Source: Bugula neritina
Taxonomy: Eukaryota > Bryozoa > Gymnolaemata > Cheilostomatida > Bugulidae
Direction of reading: 5' to 3'
DNA: 64,000 nt
NCBI GenBank assembly: GCA_964035545.1
Contig: OZ037768.1
Coordinates: forward strand, 1,101,501 to 1,165,500
This document shows positions 46,688 through 57,738 of the stretch, one piece after another. Position 1 is the stretch's first letter. The number at the start of each line of letters is the position of its first letter. The position numbers were made by a program, and so were the translations under genes. Below the pieces are notes generated by a model. The model ran no database searches, had not been told where the DNA came from, and was given only the letters and a program-made list of their open reading frames with translations.

Positions 46688-49600
46688 TCATAGCACCCAA
46701 AGGCTTTTATAGAAATGCGTCGCAATCATTATAAAGTGTTTCCTAAAAGCTGGCTTTAAATCAATGGAATGCATGACCAGCTGACCATACATAGAGCAGC
46801 TACATGCTCTGACAGCATCTGATAACAAGCTGGACACTACGTCAGCATACCTGAAGGTACGTCAGCATACCTGAAGGTACGTCAGCATACCTGAAGGTAC
46901 GTCAGCATACCTGAAGGTACGTCAGCATACCTGAAGGTACGTCAGCATACCTGAAGGTACGTCAGCATACCTGAAGGTACGTCAGCATACCTGAAGGTAC
47001 GTCAGCATACCTGAAGGTACGTCAGCATACCTGAAGGTACGTCAGCATACCTGAAGGTACGTCAGCATACCTGAAGGTACGTCAGCATACCTGAAGGTAC
47101 GTCAGCATACCTGAAGGTACGTCAACATACCTGAAGGTACGTCAGCATACCTGAAGGTACATCAGCATACCTGAAGGTACGTCAGCATACCTGAAGGCAG
47201 GTCCATAGCAACCTGTCGCTCTGTCTTGGTATGACAGCACTGCTCGTAACTTGGATAGAGTTATTATCTCCCCATACCCTTGCATTGCACACAGAACACC
47301 TGCAAGTTTTAGTTTGATGAAAGCACTAAATCACAAAGAAGCTGTTTACTATGGTACAGGTACTCCTTACTATGGTACAGGTACTCCTTACTATGGTACA
47401 GGTACTGTTTACTATGGTACAGGTACTGTTTACTATAGTACAGGTACTGTTTCCTATGGTACAGGTACTGTTTACTATGGTACAGGTACTGTTTACTATA
47501 GTACAGGTACTGTTTACTATGGTACAGGTACTGTTTACTATGGTACAGGTACTCCTTACTATGGTACAGGTACTGTTTACTATAGTACAGGTACTGTTTA
47601 CTATGGTACAGGTACTGTTTACTATGGTACAGGTACTGTTTACTATGGTACAGGTACTGTTTACTATAGTACAGGTACTGTTTACTATGGTACAGGTACT
47701 GTTTACTATAGTACAGGTACTGTTTACTATGGTACAGGTGATGTTTAGCAATCCCATACCTTGCTCTATAAAAATGTCCAAGTCAAAAAATCTGATGTGT
47801 GGAGAAGTGTTTGTAAAAAGTTTCTCGTTTTCTGTCCAAATCTTCTCACAGAATCTCTGCTCCAAATGGTTTAAGCTGAGTGGTTTAATAGCAGAGTTAA
47901 TCTTATCTGTACATCCCACCTGTCAATATTGCAGCGCAGCAGAGTGCAGCGTTATATAGCCAATAATAGTACTTCTACACTCAACAGCCTCTCATATAAA
48001 CCTACATCAACTGGGTATACTAGAATATACATGTATAGCTATATAGATGTCCATTTCTTTGATAATCATATTCCATATGTTTCCCTGCATTAGTTACACT
48101 TCAAATTCAAATATAACCATACTTCCTCTGAATTGTGCTATACAATATCTGATTAAAGGTTTTATATAAGCATTATAATAATTTATACCTTCTGTGTTAA
48201 TATAAAGTAAAGCAGCTGATGTGTTAAAACGTATCTCCGTTGGCCTCCTTCCATCATCAAATTCAAGCAATCATCATCAATATAGCATTTACTAAAATAT
48301 TATAAGCCATTTCTTTCATTTTGAAGTGGTTTCGAAGGGAATGAAAGCTTACAATATATACGTAATATAACAGGTGTAAGTCAAGGTGTATATCCCAATA
48401 GTAACTTACTGATATACAGTATCCGTGTCAGTATTGTGGTAAGTTCCCAGTAGCTTTGTATAGCATATATCTCCATGGTTTTCATTATATCTGTGTACTG
48501 GTTGTTTACTTTGTGTCTGGTCATCTGTGTGTTTAGACAGATCCTTTACCTGCTCACTCACAGGGTAAGGTGTGTCCAGTACCTGCGGTGTGTATACAGC
48601 TGCCAAGTTATATAACCACTTTGTTATAAATAGACTTAGCTAGAAGCAAATTATTATGCTGTAATAGTATATTATACTAACATAATATCATCATACTAAT
48701 ATAATATATAATAATAGTAAAATAATATAATAATAGAATACAATACAATATCATAATAATATAATATAATATTCTATTAATATAATATAATATATATAAC
48801 ACACCCAAGTTTTTCGCTATCCTAAGAAATGCTGATGACATAGCATAGTGCTAGTATAATTTATGGTTATTCAGTGAAATTTTAAGATCAGCTAATGTTA
48901 TTGTTATAAGCAGTTTTCCTGTTAGTTGGAAATAAAAAGTTATACAAATAAATTCAATAAAGAAAAACTCAAACAAATGCAAACTAATACATATTGTTTT
49001 AAAATAAGCATACTTTTCATGCATTCTGATATTATGTGAATTCTAACTTTGGTAGGCAAAGGCTTGTATGTCAATTTTATAATTAGTCATATATGTACAG
49101 CATAACAACAATTCTTTTTTGTGTATATTACTGAAAATGAGTCATAAAATGTATTAGTAAATCAATAGGTCGATCAATAGGTCAATATACCGATCAATAG
49201 GTCGATCAATAGGTCAATATACCAATCAATAGGTCAATAAATACGTCAATATATCCATTACCTAACGGACAAACATACCGGCTTGAATGACTCGTAATAT
49301 GAAGCCTCAGATACTTTAATTTTAGCCTGTGATTCCCTGCATACTTTGTCCAATATTCTAGCTATATTTGTTAATACAGAAAGTGAATGTACGTCAGGTT
49401 TAGCAGTTGAACTGAGTTTTCTTACAGCAGCTTCTAAAGCACCTGCAATAAAACTCTACAATATATTGTATGTTCAACACTTTCAGGTTTCACTGCATAT
49501 ATTATATACTATCAGCAGCACCTCTGTCTAGCCTCAGAACTTACAGCTATGAGAGGTATGTAAGGGGGTTAGCAGATACACCTGGCTGTTTTGACATATC

Positions 49601-50558
49601 TATAATATAGTATTGAAAAATTTTACAAGTTCTTTTAAAGTTTTTCAAATGGTTAAACTTTTATTTACTTCACATGCATTCAACTGTTTTACCAACAGAT
49701 TTTAACTGCAAGCAAAATAATAATTTATAGTATCTAAACCAGTGCACAGTGTTACATTATGATTTCTGACACCAATGTACTAATTGCTGGCTTATTATTG
49801 CTGTAAGTCTCTCATGTAATAAGTAATCAATCGAACATAATATGAGTCAGAAAACCAGCTAGCTGAAAAGCTTAAAAGAGATATATTATATATACACACG
49901 TATGTATATCCAGCTTTCTTGAGTCCTTTAGCTTTCTTGGTACAAGCCTCATAGTCTATTCAACACTTTATGTAACACCCAGATGTAAACTCAATTCGTC
50001 GAAAAGCAAAGAAAATTGTTTTGTTTTGGAACAAGTAAGTTTCTTATTCTTTGTAAAAAAACATAATTTTATTCAAATATATGTACTTTTACTGTTATAC
50101 TAATATATGTACCTATATTGTTATATTAATATATGTACCTTTATTGTTATACTAATAGATGTACCTTGAGCTATTCGAAGGCCGTAGAGTCCGTCTACAT
50201 TCACTCCATCAGGATTCTTTGCGTAGTGAGAGACGAGGTGCTGCAATCTCACAGGAAGTTCCAACTCCGCCACTCCTGCGTCCGGCAGTGACTCACTCAC
50301 TCCTACCTGAGTCAGCAGTACAAAGAGCAGCCATTTTACCTCCAACTGTGCCCTCTGTAATATAGCATTTGATTAGCGGAGAGGTTAATGCACACCAAGT
50401 ATGTACCCATTTCACCTCGAACTACATTGATAGTTACTATGTGATGTAATATTCCAGCCATAAGCATTTCAGAAGATTTCTTTGTAATCTAAGCACTAAA
50501 ATATAAGAACTGGAATATTAGAATATGTAATGAGTGTTTAGATATAATAACTTACCAT
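46688..50558 (-). CDS. C16orf89: C16orf89-like (DUF4735) secreted protein, 8 exons, 347 aa
   Basis: Minus-strand exons: 50558-50556 (ATG only, directly followed by GTAAGT), 50354-50165, 49442-49279, 48582-48410, 48291-48189, 47919-47760, 47299-47191 and 46829-46688. The CDS is 1044 nt in one frame; 347 aa is close to human C16orf89 (361 aa). The N-terminus MRAQLEVKWLLFVLLTQVGV is a signal peptide. Family-like features from memory of the human protein are NVDGLYGLRIAQG, DICYTKLLGT, YVLTHQLLYFILT, a VGCTD motif and DIFIEQGVLCAMQGYG ending in GCYGPAF. The family is secreted, of unknown molecular function, and linked to thyroid biology in vertebrates. The last exon is tentative: another acceptor would give a different C-terminus. 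Two introns are filled by 20-bp and 21-bp tandem repeats. Confidence 0.68.
46848..47200. repeat. 20-bp minisatellite carrying a C16orf89-like donor site
   Basis: About 17 almost perfect copies of GTACGTCAGCATACCTGAAG. On the minus strand each contains TTCAGGTATGC, the 5' splice site of the exon ending at 47191. Confidence 0.93.
47340..47747. repeat. 21-bp minisatellite, open in all frames
   Basis: About 19 copies of TACTATGGTACAGGTACTGTT in the C16orf89-like intron between 47300 and 47759. The unit is a multiple of three without stops, so long spurious ORFs appear on both strands. Confidence 0.93.
48655..48800. repeat. TAATA-type low-complexity repeat
   Basis: AT-only stretch of ATAATAT units in the intron after the third exon of the C16orf89-like gene. 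Confidence 0.85.
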
Positions 50559-52182
50559 CAGTTGAGCTAGGATTTTGTAGCGGGGAAACTGAATTAGAGG
50601 CCCACAACTAAGTATGATCAGCTTATGTGAAACAACAGATTGCTATGACAGGACGTGCTATATGTGACATACACATGACCGTTACTATAAATAACAGAAA
50701 TCCCCTGAATACCACTGCTTTAGCTACCAGTGAATATGTTTGCACCCATCATTTAAAAATGTTGGTAAATTGACATTTACCAACATTTTTAAATGATGAG
50801 TGCAGCAAGGTATTCAAATAAATTTACTTAAAGCTTTATATTTTCAAACATAGCCCTGTTACCTAAATTGTCTTATTTGCTTTTTTCTGAGAGAAGCTGG
50901 GGCGGGTTAGAAGGTGCCTTCAAACAGACATGTTGTCAGTATGATTTTAGGCAAAGCCTCTACAAGGATGTTCACACAGAGATACATGATGAGTTGTGAA
51001 TACTTTGAACAGAACACAACTAAAATATACCAACACCAGCATACAGTTTGGGTGCACAGGCTATATTTGTTCATATATTTCATCACAGTAAAATTTTGGT
51101 TGCCAACGACTATAGAATTGTAAAAAATATCACATGAATTTATATGTTATAGCTGATTGTGTAAAAGAAAGATTGAATCTCATAAAACTGGAATAAAACG
51201 TTAGTGATGTGATTCACCATTCATTCAACAAAAAATATTAACAATTGATTATCACTATAAACGCAAAATTGGCAGAAATTGCTCAGAATAAACTTTGAAA
51301 AAGTGCTTAGAGAAGTTTAATTATTGAATTCCATACTGATAACTACATCATAAACTTCTCATAGTACATCTTATGTACAAATGGAAGAAATGTACGGAAC
51401 ATTATGTATGTATATTATTAGGTGACATGTGGTACTACAAGCTAACACCTAATTTAGCTTCTTGAGCCATAAATCTGACTATGAAAATTGTTTGCATAGA
51501 GGAGGGAACAGACAACTCCTAACTATCTTTGATAACACAAGCATACGTATCATAGAACTGAGTAGCAGTTGCTAGGAGATAAAGAGAAAGCAATTGCTAG
51601 GAGATCACATGAGAGCTGTTGCTAGGAGATAGAGTGAGAGCTGTTGTTAGGAGACCAAATGAGAGCTGTTGCTAGGAGACTGAGTGTCAGTTGCTAGGAG
51701 ACTGAGTGACAGTTGCTAGGGGATAGAGTGAAAGCTGTTGCTAGGGGATAGAGTGAAAGCTGTTGCTAGGAGACTGAGTGGCAGTTGCTAAGAGACAGAG
51801 TGAGAGCTGTTACTAGGAGACTGAGTGGCAGTTGCTAGGAGACTGAGTGGCAGTTGCTAGGAGACTGAGTGGCTGTTGCTAGGAGACTGAGTGGCAGTTG
51901 CTAGGAGAGCGAGTGAGAGCTGTTGCTAAGAGACAGAGTGAGAGCTGTTACTAGGAGACTGAGTGGCAGTTGCTAGGAGACTGAGTGGCAGTTGCTAGGA
52001 GACTGAGTGGCAGTTGCTAGGAGACTGAGTGGCAGTTGCTAGGAGAGCGAGTGAGAGCTGTTGCTAAGAGACAGAGTGAGAGCTGTTGCTAGGAGACTGA
52101 GTGGCAGTTGCTAGGAGACTGAGTGGCAGTTGCTAGGAGTGCGAGTGAGAGCTGTTGTTAGGGGATAGAGTGAAAGCTGTTG
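50559..52182. other. Intergenic region between C16orf89-like and TMEM168
   Basis: Contains the hairpin at 50747-50798 and most of the 22-23-bp minisatellite; otherwise nothing recognised. Confidence 0.7.
50747..50798. repeat. Perfect 24-bp-arm hairpin
   Basis: CATCATTTAAAAATGTTGGT plus AAAT, a 4-nt loop (TGAC), then the exact inverse. It lies between the C16orf89-like start and the TMEM168 3' end. Confidence 0.93.
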
Positions 52183-52206
52183 CTAGGAGAGCGAGTGAGA
52201 GCTAGG
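51555..52206. repeat. 22-23-bp minisatellite overlapping the end of TMEM168
   Basis: Nearly 30 units of GTTGCTAGGAGACTGAGTGG or variants. The right end reaches into the last TMEM168 exon and includes its stop codon. Confidence 0.92.
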
Positions 52207-55200
52207 GGTTTTGAAGAACCTGACGAGTTTAAACCCGTGCCCTATGTGGAGCTGATTCGGTGGACAGACAGACATACGGAGTAGAGAGAAGCATTTAGAG
52301 AAGAAGCTGCAGACGCAGCAGAGCCGCTTGCTGTCAAAGATGGAGTAAAGCAGAAGGAAGGGTCGTATGCTGAAGAAGAAGCTCTCACTCCAGTGTTTAT
52401 TCATCTCATCTACCGACGGCTCGTGAAACCTGAAGAACGTCCAGTAAGGGGAGATGCCGTAGGTGGTGATGATAGGAGTTGAGAAGTCTGCGGAATAGAC
52501 AGAGCTCTGCCGGTTACAGTTGTAATCCACCCAGTCTCGAGTGAAGTCCCCGATAGAAAATGCCTGATCTCGTTCACAATCTTTCATCACAAAAATGGTT
52601 TGTATACCTACAGAGAAGATTTACTCTGGTAGTAACAGATTGGCGACACAGCAATTCAAACAGATTTTCCATACAAACAGGAAGTAGAACTTTGCGTACA
52701 AACAGGAAGTAGAACTTTGCGTACAAACAGAAAGTGAAACTTTGCATACAAACAGAAGTGAATACTTACCAACATAAGCAATGCTAGTTTTCCTCACAAG
52801 TGGTACCCAGTAGTTGGACTTGGCTGTGTCTAGAACCAGAATGAGTCTGGAAGTTTGGGACACCTCGTGATCCGTCCACATTGTAATCAGCCTGCCATAC
52901 GAGAATTCAGCCCCATCTACACATGATATAAACAAGCATCATGTGAGTTTCCAAAGACAACTGATTTATTTATCCTATAAAAATTGGAATGCTTTATTCG
53001 ACAGGATCAGGAAGTTGAAGGACATTATATGAGGCTAATCATTTTGTGCACAGAATTCTACATCTTTATTTATCATGTAATAGATCTATACAAAGTTTTA
53101 TGTTTCTGCTTTCAATACTTGCTTGAATTTCTGACAAAATGATATTACATATAAAGTAGTGACTAACCTTTAAGAGCCCAATCACCATTCTCTATGACAG
53201 GTCCACTGTAGTACAACAGGTACGTGTCATATGCTATGCCCTGTTTAGTTTTCATAGAGAAGAACTTGTTCAGTGAGGCAGCCAGCATGTCTTGTGTCAC
53301 CCTGTCTGAGGAGTACTCACAACCACCTGTTCAGTATGTCATACAAGAGTTATTTCACAACCACCTGTTCAGTATTTCATATAAGAGTTAGCTCACAACC
53401 ACCTGTTCAGTATGTCATATAAGAGCTAGTTCACAACCACCTGTTCAGTATTTCATATATAAGAGTTAGCTCACAACCACCTGTTCAGTATGTCATATAA
53501 GAGCTAGTTCACAACCACCTGTTTAGTATGTCATACAAGAGTTAGTTCACAACCACCTGTTCAGTATGTCATACAAGAGTTAGTTCACAACCACCTGTTC
53601 AGTATGTCATATAAGAGTTAGTTGGTGAAAGCTTTACCAAACTATGCTGAGTGGTGGCGAGTAAACTCTCCTTTTATTTTCTTCTCTTGTAAAGTATGAA
53701 TAATAAAAAGAGGCAATAAACAAACAATAACAAACTAACCGTCTTCAACAAGATGGTGACTAAAAAACTCCTGAATCAGTCTGAGTGATCTCGTGGCAAA
53801 CGAAGTGCTGACTTGAGCATTTCTCAGATTGGCAGCATCATCACTGTAACTGTAACGGCAGCAGTAGCAAGACTTAGACTGTTTTAGTGTTACTGTGACT
53901 GTTAGTGTTACTGTAACTATTGGTGGCACTGTAACTGTTAGTATTACTGTGACTATTGGTGGCACTGTAACTGTTGATACTATGATGACTGTTAGTGTTA
54001 CACTTATACGTTAATACACAGCAAGCTTTACCCATTCCACTTCTAGTTACACAAACATACACCTTATAGATGCCGACCTACTGCTGACCTAACATGACAC
54101 ATATTAGTTGAGTCACAGGGTTGGAGCCTGGTAGCACTAAGGGTGATGCTTTAACAGCACCGACCTTGATACTATGTCATACGTCATACTATGTCATGTT
54201 CAAAGCCTCTGTGCTGTGCTAGCATCCCTATTTGAGATGTCCACCGAGATTGTAAGTATTTATAGATACACTATTTATAGATACACTATTTATAGATACG
54301 CTATTTATAGATACGCTATTTATAGATACGCTATTTATAGATATGCTATTTATATAACATAAATATAACATCCTCTGATGGAACATTTAGCAAATGCTAT
54401 AGCCCACAAACCTGCGCAAGACGGAGGGGGTGACGAGAGCATAGCCACAACACGACCCGCCGAGGTTAATAGAGAGATCTCGGAGGAAGCTGATGAGGAT
54501 AACCTGCAGGGGGAGACAAATGAGGAGAAGGCCACATGTTACGTCTGTCTGTGTGGTCCAACTCCACATGAACTGTGCTAGAGTTATTATAGCATTGCCC
54601 ACCATCTGCACAGTATGTTAAAACAATGTGTATACAATGTACTAGCAGCATTAGTATGCTGTGAGTAGAGAACAATATACACTAACTTACTGTAAGTATA
54701 CAACCAAGTTGGTACATCTGGTAAGTATATAAGGACGGATGCACTAACCAAAGGGTAGGTGAGTGTATATAAGGACGTATGCACTAACCAAGGGGTAAGT
54801 ATGTATATAAGGACGTACGCACTAACCAAAGGGTAGGTGAGTGTATATAAGGACGTACGCACTAACCAAGGGGTAGATAAGTAAGTATATAAGGACGTTT
54901 GCACTAACCAAGGGGTAGATAAGTAAGTATATAAGGACGTTTGCACTAACCAAGGGGTAGATAAGTAAGTATATAAAGAGGTATGCACTAACCAAGGGGT
55001 GAGTAAGTATATAAGGACGGATGCACTAACCAAAAGGTAGGTGAGTGTATATAAGGATGTACGCACTAACCAAAGGGTAGGTAAGTAAGTATATAAGGAC
55101 GTATGCACTAACCAAGGGGTGAGTATGTATATAAGGACATATGCACTAACCAAGGGGTAGGTAAACAAGGCAAAGTGTCTCAAGCCCCTTGAACTGAATA

Positions 55201-57738
55201 TGTGAGATAAACTTCTGGTTGTGTCTGACTTGAGTATCTCCACAGCTTTCTTCACCTGTACAACAGCCAATCATGTTGGAGTATACAACAGCCAATCATG
55301 TTGGAGTATACAACAGCCAATCATATTGGAGTATACAACAGCCAATCATATTGGAGTACACAACAGCCAATCATATTGGAGTATACAACAGCCAATCATA
55401 CTGGAGTATACAACAGCCAATCATGTTCATATGTTCACATTGATAGCGATTATGCTCATAGATATACTCACTCTGCTCCATAACTTCCAGTTGATGATAA
55501 CATAGAGAATGTGTAGAGGCAGCCAAATGGCCAATGAGCACGCAGAATACAAAGGAATGACCAACCACCATTCTTTATGAGTACTGAGAGTGTTGGCGAC
55601 TAGCAGAAGCAGTACTGTCTCCACACAGAACATGAGAACTGCCAGCAACCTCAGTACACAGAGAGGAGTTTCTACAAGTGAGTGACAGAGTGAGTAGTGA
55701 GTGATACAGTGAGTAGTGAGTGACACAGTGAGTAGTGAGTCACATAATGAGTATTGAGTGACACAATGAGTAGTGAGTAACACAGTGAGTAGTGAGTAAC
55801 AGAGTGAGTAGTGAGTAACAGAGTGAGCAGTGAGTCACACAGTGAGCAGTGAGTCACACAGTGAGCAGTGAGTGACACAGTGAGTAGTGAGTGACACAAT
55901 GAGTAGTGAGTAACACAGTGAGTAGTGAGTAACACAGTGAGTAGTGAGTGACACAGTGAGCAGTGAGTCACACAGTGGGCAGTGAGTCACACAGTGAGCA
56001 GTGAGTTACACAGTGAGCAGTGAGTCACACAGTGTGCAATGAGTGACACAATGAGCAGTGAGTAACAGAGTGAGTAGTGAGTCACACAGTGAGCAGTGAG
56101 TCACACGGTGAGCAGTGAGTGACACAATGAGCAGTGAGTAACAGAGTGAGTAGTGAGTCACACAGTGAGTAGTGAGTCACACAGTGAGTAGTGAGTCACA
56201 CAGTGAGTAGTGAGTTACAACAAATGCAATAAAATGAGTAGACAACTTTCATGTGTCACAGTTGCTCGGCCAAGATAACTATTCACGCTGTATCAGGAAA
56301 CAGATTTGGTGGGAGAGAAACTTCTGTACAAAGCAGGTTGATATGACAGCCACTTTGTATCCTACATTAAGTTGTTGTTACTAATAGCAGGCTACACATG
56401 TATACTGTATAGCATATCCAACAGTGTTGAAATATACAGTTGTATAGTGCAAACAGGTGACTATAATGAGACATGTCAAAATATTTAACTGTCAGTTACC
56501 CTTACAGGCTGCATTTAGAGACATGAAGAGTCAGGGAGAACTTCCTCATTGCTAGTAGCTAACACAGTTCAGTTACTAGTTTAGTTCTTAGGATGAGTTC
56601 TAAGGGTGGTAATGTTATCAGATGTGGTAATAAATTCTATGTTTGTCAGCAACAACTCAGCTAGGTGATGAACAAGCTAGTAATTAGTGACTCCCAAAAA
56701 GAACATAACTCCAGCTTACCAAATATGGGGCTCCAGGTGGAAAGGCTGGAGTAGGTAGAAGCAAATATATCCATTGCTGACTCGACAGCGGCAATACAAA
56801 CAAAGACCAGCAGAGAGAGTCTGTTCATGTACTCTGTCCCGTATAATACTGTCTTCAAGTTGAGCAGCACAAAGAGCGGTATTATTAGTATAAAACTTAC
56901 GCTCCTTCTATGGAAGGAAAATATTGCTAATCCAATAAATATAATTGAGCAGATAATTCCAAAGGAGTTTGGGATGCCACTGATAGGCACAGAGACAGCT
57001 AGTCCAGCTAAGGCTGAGAGTTCGTGCAGACGTATAGGTACGGGAGGGGGCGGTGTAACAATGCTCCGCTTTAAAGATGCCCAAGTGATATATATAGCCA
57101 GTGCTGCAACCAGTAAGACATTCATGTACATCTCGTGATCGGCACTATGAACTAGTTGAGTCTGAGAGAATGCTATAACACCGAGCAGTATGGAAGGGAG
57201 GAAGGTCAAGGTGAAGGGCATAAGAATGCTGGTCTTATGTTGACTAAGTTGGAAAGAGAGAATGAAAGAAAAGATAACCCCAGTTGCAGATAGCAATGCG
57301 ACGGCCACCACCCATCCTGGGTTTATCAATAGCTTCCATCTGCAAAACACACAAATAAAATATAGAATATTTACTACAGCACAGCAAGGTTATTCTAAAG
57401 GAGAGAGAGAACACAACTTTGTAAAATCAAAAGATATCATCTTAATTGAGTTCTTTTGGCAATGCCAGGCCTAGGTTAAAGGTACCACCTGGGTGATTGG
57501 TCATAGGTTAAAGGTTATGCATGATGCCCCAAATACATGTAAAATTGAATACGACAGTAATATAACTCGGAACACTAACACCAAAAACTGTAGAGGGTAC
57601 TAGGTGAATAGTAGGATAAGGAATTGCCTTCTCTCTGCAAGGAACTGACCTGACATGTACTCCGACACCCAGCCCAGCCCAGAACACTACGTAGGCAATA
57701 ATCCTCACCAGTTCTGTCAGTTTGTCCAACGCACCCAT
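52183..57738 (-). CDS. TMEM168: TMEM168-like multipass membrane protein, 9 exons, 680 aa
   Basis: Minus-strand exons: 57738-57650, 57339-56720, 55671-55472, 55255-55151, 54605-54412, 53843-53740, 53326-53168, 52916-52770 and 52607-52183; CDS 2043 nt. The N-terminal half has many hydrophobic helices (exons 1-5). The C-terminal half is soluble. Matches to TMEM168 include SSRGLRHFAL, INLGGSCCGYALVTP, DTYLLYYSG followed by NGDWAL, GDFTRDWVDYNCN and the terminal HIGHGFKLVRF. Human TMEM168 is 697 aa, so this is full length. The biochemical function is unknown. Exon 4 ends at CCCTTG before GTTAGT, the phase-0 choice that alone keeps the next exon open. The final residues and stop lie inside the neighbouring minisatellite. 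Confidence 0.9.
53315..53625. repeat. About 42-bp minisatellite carrying a TMEM168 acceptor site
   Basis: About seven units. On the minus strand each holds TGAACAGGTGGTTGTGA, i.e. the acceptor and first bases of the exon starting at 53326. Confidence 0.92.
53880..54005. repeat. ACTGTNACTGTTAGTGTT-type repeat
   Basis: Irregular 12-24-bp units close to the acceptor of the TMEM168 exon starting at 53843. Confidence 0.8.
54255..54350. repeat. 15-bp TATTTATAGATACGC repeat
   Basis: About seven units, 60 bp downstream (minus strand) of the TMEM168 exon 5 donor. Confidence 0.9.
54720..55165. repeat. About 38-bp minisatellite carrying the TMEM168 exon 4 donor
   Basis: About 11 units; on the minus strand each contains CCCTTGGTTAGTGC or a close variant, the junction where exon 4 ends (CCCTTG) and the intron starts (GTTAGT). 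Confidence 0.9.
55262..55430. repeat. 25-bp minisatellite at the TMEM168 exon 4 acceptor
   Basis: Seven copies of ACAACAGCCAATCATGTTGG plus AGTAT; the copy nearest the exon contains the acceptor (minus strand TGTACAG), the others read TGTATAC. Confidence 0.92.
55675..56220. repeat. About 19-bp GTGAGTAGTGAGTNACACA repeat
   Basis: Around 28 units fill the start of the intron next to the TMEM168 exon 3 acceptor. Confidence 0.92.

Noticed and set aside
46848-47200. CRISPR-like array
   Set aside because: The 20-bp units are directly adjacent with no unique spacers, in an animal gene; it is a minisatellite.
47251-47959. Repeat proteins of the YYGTGTV or MVQVLFT type on both strands
   Set aside because: The 21-bp unit has no stop in any frame, so every frame is open. 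The segment lies in an intron whose flanking exons join in phase.
47760-50354. ZIP-type zinc transporter N-terminus
   Set aside because: The signal peptide and early helix looked possible, but later exons (DICYTKLLGT, YVLTHQLLYF, GCYGPAF) fit C16orf89 and have no transporter helices.
54587-55270. Minus-strand 227-aa ORF read as one exon
   Set aside because: Only 55255-55151 aligns with TMEM168; the remainder is the donor-copying array, and the next true exon starts at 54605 in another frame.
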